From UBA2239 sp050177075 (lineage in GTDB: Bacteria > Pseudomonadota > Gammaproteobacteria > Burkholderiales > UBA9220): a stretch of 19,712 nt of DNA. The stretch covers positions 1 through 19,712 of the forward strand of contig JBFXHL010000043.1 in the NCBI GenBank assembly GCA_050177075.1, read 5' to 3'. Made by a program: the position numbers and the translations under genes. Positions 14,611-19,712 of the stretch are shown here, in pieces (the first letter of the stretch is position 1; the number at the start of each line of letters is the position of its first letter). The notes under the pieces are model-generated. The model saw only the letters and a list, made by a program, of their open reading frames with translations. It searched no databases and was not told the DNA's origin.

Positions 14611-15242
14611 CGGAGAACGTTGCCAGCGGCCCGGCCGTGGAGCTGACCATCAATGGCCAGGCGGTCCGCGCCGAGGCGCACATGACCGTGGTGGAAGCGG
14701 CCTGGGCCAACGGCGTCCCCCGGGTTTCCGGGGTGGGCTGCCTGGAAGGGGTGTGCGGCTCCTGCCGCATCCTCTTGCGCCGCGGCAAGGAGGTGGGCGT
14801 CGCCCTGGCCTGCGAAACCCTGGTGGAGCCGGGGATCGAGGTGCTGTTCCTGCCGCCTCCCGCCGCGCCGCGCCACCAGTACGAATTGACGGACCTCAGC
14901 GACGGCTGGGACATCCAGGCCCGCTTCCAGGAAATCTTTCCCGAGGCGGCCCGCTGCCGCCGTTGCCATGGCTGCGTCCGTTCCTGTCCCAAGGGCATCG
15001 TGGTGGAGGAGGGGGTGGCCCTGGCCGTGGCGGGCCACTTCCGCGAAGCCGGAGAGGCCTTTTTCGAATGCGTGATGTGCGAGCTGTGCGACACGGCCTG
15101 TCCTGAGCAGATCGCCCCGGCCCACGTGGGATTGTTCTGCCGCCGGGTCACGGCCTTCTTCCACCTGCGGCCGCCCAACCTGATCAACCGCCTGGAGGAA
15201 ATCCGCAAGGCGCCTCCCGGCGACGGCAAGGAAAAGCCATGA
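14607..15242 (+). CDS. FrdB/SdhB-like iron-sulfur electron-transfer protein
   Basis: A 211-residue soluble protein with three cluster motifs. A ferredoxin-like domain (10-85) has C45-x4-C50-x2-C53-x15-C69, the [2Fe-2S] pattern of fumarate reductase/succinate dehydrogenase subunit B. Two more motifs, C117-x2-C120-x2-C123-x3-C127-P and C155-x2-C158-x2-C161-x3-C165-P, each have four cysteines. The standard FrdB third cluster is [3Fe-4S] with a wider first spacing (C-x5-C-x3-C). Here the second motif instead reads as a second [4Fe-4S] site, as in HdrC/GlpC-like proteins (inference). It is shorter than FrdB (~240). It overlaps korB and the flavoprotein gene by four bases each. It is probably the wire between KorB, the flavoprotein and the NuoF-like subunit. 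No membrane-anchor gene (FrdC/D or SdhC/D) is present. Confidence 0.85.
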   Translation: MTENVASGPAVELTINGQAVRAEAHMTVVEAAWANGVPRVSGVGCLEGVCGSCRILLRRGKEVGVALACETLVEPGIEVLFLPPPAAPRHQYELTDLSDGWDIQARFQEIFPEAARCRRCHGCVRSCPKGIVVEEGVALAVAGHFREAGEAFFECVMCELCDTACPEQIAPAHVGLFCRRVTAFFHLRPPNLINRLEEIRKAPPGDGKEKP

Positions 15243-16840
15243 CCAGCAGCTTGTCCTACCAGGCCGCCCTGGCGACGTATCGTGCCGGCGCCGACCCCGG
15301 GCCGCTGCCGGCGCCCATGGATCCGGACCGCTTGCTGTCCGCCTACCATCCCGACTACCTCCCGGGCAGCATGACCACCCTGGCGGTGGGGCCCAACGCC
15401 GGCGAGCAGTGCCAGCGGGAGCTGGCGGAGCTGCTCCAGGCGGAGGCCTACATCGACGAAGTGGACCTGGCCGGGGTGCCGGTCACGGACACCGACGTGC
15501 TGGTGATCGGCGGCGGCGGCGCCGGCTGCGCCGCCGCCCTGACCGCCGCCGAGAAGGGCGCCCGGGTACTGCTGGCGACCAAGCTGCGCCTCGGCGACAG
15601 CAACACGGTGATGGCCGAGGGCGGCATCCAGGCCGCCATCGAGCCTGGCGACAGCGCCCAGAAGCACATGCAGGACACCTTGCGGGCCGGCCACCACGCC
15701 GGCGACCCGGCCCTGGTGGCGGCCTTGGTCGGAGACGGCCCGGAGGTCATCCGCTGGCTGATCCGCCAGGGGATGCAGTTCGACCAGACCCCCTCCGGCG
15801 ATCTTCATACCCGACCCGCCGGCGGCACCAGCGCCGCCCGGGTGGTGCACTGCCGCGACTATACCGGCCTGGAGATGATGCGGGTGCTGCGGGAGGCGGT
15901 AAGCCAGCACCGGGGGGTCGAAGTGTGGGAGCAGCATTCGGCGGTGGAGCTGCTGTCCAACGAAAGCGGCCAGAAGTGCGTGGGCGCCGTGCTGGCCTCC
16001 CGCACCGACCAGACCCTGCGCATCGTGCGCGCCCGGGCGGTGATCCTCGCCACCGGCGGCCTGGGGCGCCTGCACCTGAACGGTTTTCCCACCTCCAATC
16101 ACCTGGGGGCCACCGGCGACGGGCTGGTGCTGGCCTACCGCATGGGGGCGAAGCTGTGCGAACTGGATTCCTTCCAGTACCACCCCACGGGCCTGGTCAA
16201 TCCGCCGCTGCTCTCCGGCAAGCTGGTCACCGAGGGAATCCGGGCCGCCGGTGCCCTGTTGCTGAATGCCCAGGGCAAGCGCTTCGTGGACGAACTGCAG
16301 CCCCGGGACATCGTCAGCGCCGCCATCATCCGCGAGTGCCAGGAAGGTCGCGGCATTCACCCAGGCTCCGGAGGCGTCGGCGTGTGGCTCGATACCGCCC
16401 GTCTGGAGCGCAGCCAGCCGGGGTTGCTGGATCAGCAGTTTCCCAAGCTGCTGGCCCGCGCCCGTTTGGCCGGCATCGACCCGCGGACGGAGCCGATCCT
16501 GGTCTATCCCACCCTGCATTACCAGAACGGCGGCGCGGTGATTGATGCCCACGGCGCCACGACCGTCCCCGGGCTGTATGCGGCGGGGGAAGTGGCCGGG
16601 GGCATTCACGGGCGCAACCGCATCATGGGCAACGCCCTGCTGGAGATCATCGGCTTCGGCCGCCGGGCCGGCGCGGCGGCTGCCCTTTCGGGACATGACC
16701 GGGGGCCGAAGAAAATCACCCTGGAACACGTCAACCGTGCCCGCCGCGCCCTGGCCCTGGCCGGACTCCCTCTGGCACAGCGGGCGCCCCTGCTGTTTCC
16801 CGCCTATACGGCTCCGGGGAAAGACCTATGGAAATCTTGA
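15239..16840 (+). CDS. Fumarate reductase/succinate dehydrogenase-type flavoprotein with non-covalent FAD
   Basis: A 533-residue FAD protein. About 85 extra N-terminal residues precede the dinucleotide-binding motif GGGGAG (91-96). By comparison with E. coli FrdA, the catalytic residues are kept: H315 in HPTG, T331-E332, R356 in PRD, H427 in PTLHYQNGG and R461 in HGRNR. This supports fumarate/succinate as substrate. The His that binds FAD covalently in FrdA (S-H-T-V-x-AEGG) is Asn122 here (SNTVMAEGG), so FAD should be non-covalent. Such flavoproteins usually favour fumarate reduction. The C-terminal helical domain of FrdA (about 150 residues) is missing. L-aspartate oxidase is a related alternative, but the FrdB-like partner gene argues for a fumarate reductase-type enzyme. 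It overlaps the next gene by 13 bases. Confidence 0.88.
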   Translation: MTSSLSYQAALATYRAGADPGPLPAPMDPDRLLSAYHPDYLPGSMTTLAVGPNAGEQCQRELAELLQAEAYIDEVDLAGVPVTDTDVLVIGGGGAGCAAALTAAEKGARVLLATKLRLGDSNTVMAEGGIQAAIEPGDSAQKHMQDTLRAGHHAGDPALVAALVGDGPEVIRWLIRQGMQFDQTPSGDLHTRPAGGTSAARVVHCRDYTGLEMMRVLREAVSQHRGVEVWEQHSAVELLSNESGQKCVGAVLASRTDQTLRIVRARAVILATGGLGRLHLNGFPTSNHLGATGDGLVLAYRMGAKLCELDSFQYHPTGLVNPPLLSGKLVTEGIRAAGALLLNAQGKRFVDELQPRDIVSAAIIRECQEGRGIHPGSGGVGVWLDTARLERSQPGLLDQQFPKLLARARLAGIDPRTEPILVYPTLHYQNGGAVIDAHGATTVPGLYAAGEVAGGIHGRNRIMGNALLEIIGFGRRAGAAAALSGHDRGPKKITLEHVNRARRALALAGLPLAQRAPLLFPAYTAPGKDLWKS

Positions 16841-18072
16841 ACGCAAACCTGCTGCATCCCCGCTGGCGGGTGGGGGAGAACCTGCAACGCTGGCGGGACG
16901 CCGGTGGCGGGGAGGCGCTCGTGCAGGGGGCCAAGAATCCCGCCGCGATTCTCGCGGCGGTGAAAGACGCCGACCTACGTGGCCTGGGAGGCAGCGGCTT
17001 CCCGGTGTGGCGCAAGTGGGAGGCGGTGGCCAAGGCCCCGGCCGCCACGGATAAATACCTGGTGTGCAACGGCAACGAGGACGAGCCGGGCACCTACAAG
17101 GACCGCCTGCTGCTGGAGGAAACCCCCCACCAGGTGATCGAAGGGGCCGTGCTGGCGGCCTTGGCGGTGGGGGCCAACCGGGTGGTGTTCTACGTCAACC
17201 CGGACCTGAAGCGTTCCCTGGCCGCCCTGGAGCTGGCCCTGGGCCAATGGCAGGGTTCGGACATGCAGCAGTTGGCCAGCGACGCCTTGGGGCGTCCGCT
17301 GGTGCTGGAGCTGGTGCCCAGTTCCGGCCACTACATCGGCGGCGAGGAAACGGCGGCTCTGGAGTGGATCGAAGGGAAATTCCCTTTCCCGCGGGGCAAG
17401 CCGCCCTATCCGGCCGAGCATGGCGTCCACGGCTGCCCCACCCTGGTCAACAACGTGGAGACGCTGGCCAACGTGCCGGCCATCGTGCGCCACGGCGCCG
17501 CATGGTTCCGCGCCCAGGGCGCGGGCGGGGCGGGGGGAACCAAGCTCTATTCCCTCAGCGGCGACGTTCTCCACCCTGGCGTGTACGAACTGCCCATGGG
17601 CACCCCCCTGCGGGACCTGATTTTCGTCCACGGCGGCGGTCTGCTCTCGGGCAAGCCCATCAAGGCCGTGTTTACCGGCGGGCCGTCCAATACCCTGCTG
17701 ACGCCGGAGGACCTGGACGTGGCCCTGGATTTCGACTCCTTGAAGGAACGGGGGGCGGCTCTGGGTACCGGCGCCATGATCGTGGTGTCGGAGGGGACCG
17801 GCATCGTCAAGCGGGTGGCGGAATACGTGCGTTTCTTCGCCCACTCCTCCTGCGGCCAATGCCCGTCCTGCAAAACCGGTACCGCCACCATCAGCCGCTT
17901 GCTGGATCGTATCGATACCGGGCAGGGGACGGAGGCGGATATGGCGACCCTGGAAACGCTTTGCGTCATGCTGCCGGGCAGCGGCCGCTGTCACCTGGTG
18001 AACGGCGTGGTGCAGCTGCTGGAGAGTTCCTTCCGCCATTTCCGCCAGGAATATCGCCAGGCGCTGAAGTGA
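16828..18072 (+). CDS. NuoF-like NAD(H)/FMN/[4Fe-4S] subunit
   Basis: A 414-residue soluble protein of the complex I 51-kDa family. The NADH site region RGLGGSGFPVWRKW (51-64), the FMN motif CNGNEDEPGTYKDR (80-93), YIGGEETAALEWIEG (169-183), an SLBB-type domain (~235-320) and the cluster motif SCGQCPSCKTGT with C342, C345, C348 and a distant C388 are all present. It should pass electrons between NAD(H) and an iron-sulfur chain. No NuoE-like [2Fe-2S] partner and no NuoG are nearby, and the remaining complex I genes are absent, so it is not part of a nuo operon. It is the last gene of the five-gene unit, with ATG 16828 inside the end of the flavoprotein gene, so it is likely the pyridine-nucleotide port of that complex. 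NAD versus NADP preference cannot be judged from sequence alone. Confidence 0.92.
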   Translation: MEILNANLLHPRWRVGENLQRWRDAGGGEALVQGAKNPAAILAAVKDADLRGLGGSGFPVWRKWEAVAKAPAATDKYLVCNGNEDEPGTYKDRLLLEETPHQVIEGAVLAALAVGANRVVFYVNPDLKRSLAALELALGQWQGSDMQQLASDALGRPLVLELVPSSGHYIGGEETAALEWIEGKFPFPRGKPPYPAEHGVHGCPTLVNNVETLANVPAIVRHGAAWFRAQGAGGAGGTKLYSLSGDVLHPGVYELPMGTPLRDLIFVHGGGLLSGKPIKAVFTGGPSNTLLTPEDLDVALDFDSLKERGAALGTGAMIVVSEGTGIVKRVAEYVRFFAHSSCGQCPSCKTGTATISRLLDRIDTGQGTEADMATLETLCVMLPGSGRCHLVNGVVQLLESSFRHFRQEYRQALK

Positions 18073-18078
18073 GCGGCA

Positions 18079-18107
18079 GCGACGGTTTTCGCAAGAAACG
18101 CTAGAAT
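18079..18107 (+). promoter_or_regulatory. Candidate dut promoter
   Basis: TAGAAT (18102-18107) is a good -10 element. The -35 position 17 bases upstream is GCGACG (18079-18084), matching three of six bases. It would start transcription about 22 bases before the dut ATG and would make dut partly independent of the redox operon. Confidence 0.4.
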
Positions 18108-18135
18108 GGCCTGATTTCGGAACAAGGGGAGAACC

Positions 18136-18585
18136 ATGGCAACCATCGACATCAAGATTCTCGACGAACGGGTGAAGCACTGCCTGCCCGCCTATGCCAC
18201 TCCCGGTTCCGCCGGTCTCGACCTGCGGGCCTGCGTCGAGCACGTCGTCACCCTCAATCCCGGCCAGACCGAGCTGATTCCGACCGGCATCGCCATCCAC
18301 CTGGAGGATCCGGGGTTGGCCGCCATGATCCTGCCCCGCTCCGGCCTGGGCCATAAGCACGGCATCGTCCTGGGCAACCTGGTGGGGCTGATCGACTCCG
18401 ACTACCAGGGGCAGATTTTCGTGTCGGTGTGGAACCGGGGCAAGACGCCCTTCCTCCTCAACCCCATGGAGCGCATCGCCCAGCTGGTGGTGGTGCCGGT
18501 GGTGCAGGTGGGGTTCAACGTGGTGGACGAGTTTCCCGAGAGTCACCGGGGGGAGGGCGGTTTTGGCAGCACCGGCAAGCACTGA
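18136..18585 (+). CDS. dut: dUTP diphosphatase (deoxyuridine triphosphatase)
   Basis: A 149-residue trimeric-type dUTPase that hydrolyses dUTP to dUMP and diphosphate, keeping uracil out of DNA and feeding thymidylate synthesis. The family's five motifs are visible: ATPGSAGLDLRA (21-32), the PRSGLGHKHG stretch (about 66-75), GLIDSDYQGQI (about 83-93), ERIAQLVVVPV (about 112-122) and the C-terminal GEGGFGSTGKH. AAGGGGAG stands five bases before ATG 18136. In many proteobacteria dut directly follows coaBC; here the redox operon separates them. Its last 23 bases overlap the next ORF. Confidence 0.97.
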   Translation: MATIDIKILDERVKHCLPAYATPGSAGLDLRACVEHVVTLNPGQTELIPTGIAIHLEDPGLAAMILPRSGLGHKHGIVLGNLVGLIDSDYQGQIFVSVWNRGKTPFLLNPMERIAQLVVVPVVQVGFNVVDEFPESHRGEGGFGSTGKH

Positions 18586-19183
18586 CTGGCGCGGCTGGCT
18601 GTTCGCCCTCGGGATGGCCTTGGCTGTCCCGGCAACGGCGGATGTGTTCAATCGCGAGGACGTGATCCTCGCTCCTGTTCCCGACCATTTTTCGGTCTGT
18701 TTCAACGGTTCCTGCAAGGAACTGTCCGTGGTGGGATTGAGCGCCGAGCAGTGGCGCCAGGTCAGGGAGACGTTCACGCCTCCGGCGCCCGATCCGGAGG
18801 CCGAGCGCAAGCAGATCGCCGCCGCCATCGCCCTGATGGAGCGCTTCGTCGGCAAGCTGACCGATACCGCCCACGACCTGGGGCGCAACGATGTCGGCAA
18901 TCCGGGCGACAACTGGATGGATTGCATCGACGAATCCACCAATACCACCTCCTATCTCAAAATCTTCGCCGCCCAGGGCTTGCTGAAGTGGCACACGGTG
19001 CAGGATCGGCAGACCCGGGGCTGGTTTCTCTTCGGCTATCCCCACACCTCTGCGGTGATAAGGGATACGCAAAGCGGCCAGGAGTACGCGGTGGATTCCT
19101 GGTTTTATCCCAACGGCGTCGCGCCGGCCATCCTTCCGGTGGGGGTGTGGCACGACGGCTGGAATCCCCCGCCGACGCCCTGA
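18563..19183 (+). CDS. Exported protein of unknown function
   Basis: A 206-residue protein. TTG 18563 is proposed as start because GGAGG (18552-18556) lies six bases upstream and because it places a signal-like segment at the N-terminus: WRG, a hydrophobic core LFALGMALAVPA and a likely cleavage after ATA (about residue 26). ATG 18614 would remove most of that segment. The mature part has two Cys near the start (VCFNGSCKEL), a helix PDPEAERKQIAAAIALMERF, a conserved-looking NWMDCIDESTNTTSYLKIF segment, and a closing W-rich VGVWHDGWNPPP. No enzyme motif is recognised. It overlaps dut by 23 bases and is probably co-transcribed. It seems to be a conserved periplasmic protein, but I cannot name the family. 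Confidence 0.7.
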   Translation: MAAPASTDWRGWLFALGMALAVPATADVFNREDVILAPVPDHFSVCFNGSCKELSVVGLSAEQWRQVRETFTPPAPDPEAERKQIAAAIALMERFVGKLTDTAHDLGRNDVGNPGDNWMDCIDESTNTTSYLKIFAAQGLLKWHTVQDRQTRGWFLFGYPHTSAVIRDTQSGQEYAVDSWFYPNGVAPAILPVGVWHDGWNPPPTP

Positions 19184-19189
19184 AGGGGC

Positions 19190-19218
19190 TTGATATGTCG
19201 GGGTCATTGGTCTAACTT
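19190..19218 (+). promoter_or_regulatory. Weak promoter candidate for the hydrogenase operon
   Basis: TTGATA (19190-19195, 5/6) and TAACTT (19213-19218, 3/6) are 17 bases apart. A 13-base palindrome, TTGCG-TGT-CGCAA (19226-19238), lies between it and the hydrogenase start and could be an operator or leader hairpin. Confidence 0.3.
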
Positions 19219-19251
19219 TTAGCTATTGCGTGTCGCAAAAAAGGCGGGCCG

Positions 19252-19712
19252 ATGAAAGAACAAGAAACCCTGGCTGAACATCTTCGCCGGCAAGGTATCA
19301 GCCGACGCTCCTTCCTCAAGTTTTGCGTGGCCACCGCCTCCCTTCTCGGCCTGCCGCCGGGCATGGCGTCCGTGATGGCCGAAACCCTGGGCAAGGTCAG
19401 GCGCCCGTCGGTGATCTGGCTCTCCTTCCAAGAATGCACCGGCTGCACCGAATCCCTGACCCGCTCTCATTCCCCCACCCTGGAAAGCCTGCTGTTCGAC
19501 TTCATCTCCCTCGACTATCACCACACCCTCCAGGCCGTCTCGGGCGAAGCGGCGGAGAAGGCGCGGGAAGAGGCGATGAAGGCCAATTACGGCAAATACC
19601 TGGTGCTGGTGGACGGCTCGGTCCCCCTGGGGGAGGGCGGGGCCTATTCCACCATCGCCTGGCGCACCAATCTGGAAATGCTCGAAGAGACGGCCAAGGG
19701 AGCGGCGGCCCT
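19252..19712 (+). CDS. [NiFe]-hydrogenase small subunit, N-terminal part (partial)
   Basis: The frame is open from ATG 19252 to the window end (153 codons, 3' part missing). The N-terminus has a twin-arginine signal SRRSFLK (17-23) followed by a hydrophobic stretch, so the folded enzyme is exported and probably membrane-attached on the periplasmic side (HupS/HoxK/HyaA type). The proximal iron-sulfur motif is ECTGCTES (61-68) after WLSFQ. The small subunit carries electrons from the Ni-Fe site in the large subunit, which should be encoded next, through three clusters to a membrane cytochrome. Position 64 is Gly, where oxygen-tolerant group 1d enzymes have an extra Cys (ECTCC), so a standard proximal [4Fe-4S] cluster is predicted. 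AAGG (19241-19244) lies seven bases before the start. Confidence 0.93.
   Translation, partial: MKEQETLAEHLRRQGISRRSFLKFCVATASLLGLPPGMASVMAETLGKVRRPSVIWLSFQECTGCTESLTRSHSPTLESLLFDFISLDYHHTLQAVSGEAAEKAREEAMKANYGKYLVLVDGSVPLGEGGAYSTIAWRTNLEMLEETAKGAAA

Noticed and set aside
14588..16729. 713-codon minus-strand frame, and similar long antisense frames at 4775-6337, 11942-13618 and 16975-18948
   Set aside because: All are opposite genes with well-conserved motifs, and their translations show no recognisable domain.
15239..16840. L-aspartate oxidase (NadB) for the flavoprotein
   Set aside because: The families are related, but the gene is coupled to an FrdB-like iron-sulfur gene and has no nadA/nadC neighbours. 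The fumarate-type catalytic set is complete.
19226..19238. FNR-type box before the hydrogenase gene
   Set aside because: TTGCG-N3-CGCAA differs from TTGAT-N4-ATCAA in half-site and spacing.
1..19712. CRISPR arrays, tRNA or rRNA genes, insertion sequences
   Set aside because: No regularly spaced repeats, cloverleaf-like sequence, transposase motif or terminal inverted repeats with target duplication were seen.

Overview
The window looks like chromosomal DNA from a GC-rich betaproteobacterium, probably a respiratory, metabolically versatile one of the Rhodocyclales/Sterolibacterium/Sulfuritalea type. This is inferred from gene families, high GC and the radC / coaBC / dut neighbourhood; no rRNA or other marker is present to fix the taxon. 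No tRNA, rRNA, CRISPR array or transposase was seen.

Left part (1-3011). The window opens in the C-terminus of a probable Rieske ring-hydroxylating oxygenase large subunit. A DMT/EamA transporter follows, with an N-terminus that lies in a repeat-like inverted repeat. Next come a small SpoIIAA/STAS-like protein with a good promoter and a strong terminator, a NarL/FixJ response regulator preceded by an 8-codon leader ORF, two tandem palindromes, and a stand-alone PAS protein.

Sensory module (3174-6274). An Aer-type PAS-HAMP chemoreceptor with a structured 5' leader is followed closely by an HD-GYP c-di-GMP phosphodiesterase that carries a C-terminal bacteriohemerythrin domain with all seven di-iron ligands. 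Together they suggest coupling of oxygen or redox state to motility and c-di-GMP.

Housekeeping block (6282-11869). This holds an unrecognised lipoprotein (minus), an MltC-type lytic transglycosylase (plus), RadC (minus), an MscS-fold channel with a cyclic-nucleotide-binding domain (minus), and CoaBC (plus).

Redox operon (12011-18072), the most notable feature. Five genes overlap each other by 4, 4, 4 and 13 bases: a fused gamma-alpha 2-oxoacid:ferredoxin oxidoreductase subunit (KorA), KorB, an FrdB-like iron-sulfur protein, an FrdA-like flavoprotein whose flavin-attachment His is replaced by Asn, and a NuoF-like NAD(H)/FMN/4Fe-4S subunit. The set suggests a soluble complex linking 2-oxoglutarate (or a similar oxoacid), fumarate/succinate and NAD(H). 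It lies between coaBC and dut, which are neighbours in many proteobacteria.

Right part (18136-19712). After dut comes an exported protein of unknown function. The window ends inside a Tat-exported [NiFe]-hydrogenase small subunit whose proximal-cluster motif is of the standard, not the oxygen-tolerant, type. H2 oxidation, low-potential oxoacid chemistry and oxygen sensing side by side fit a facultative or microaerobic life style (inference).
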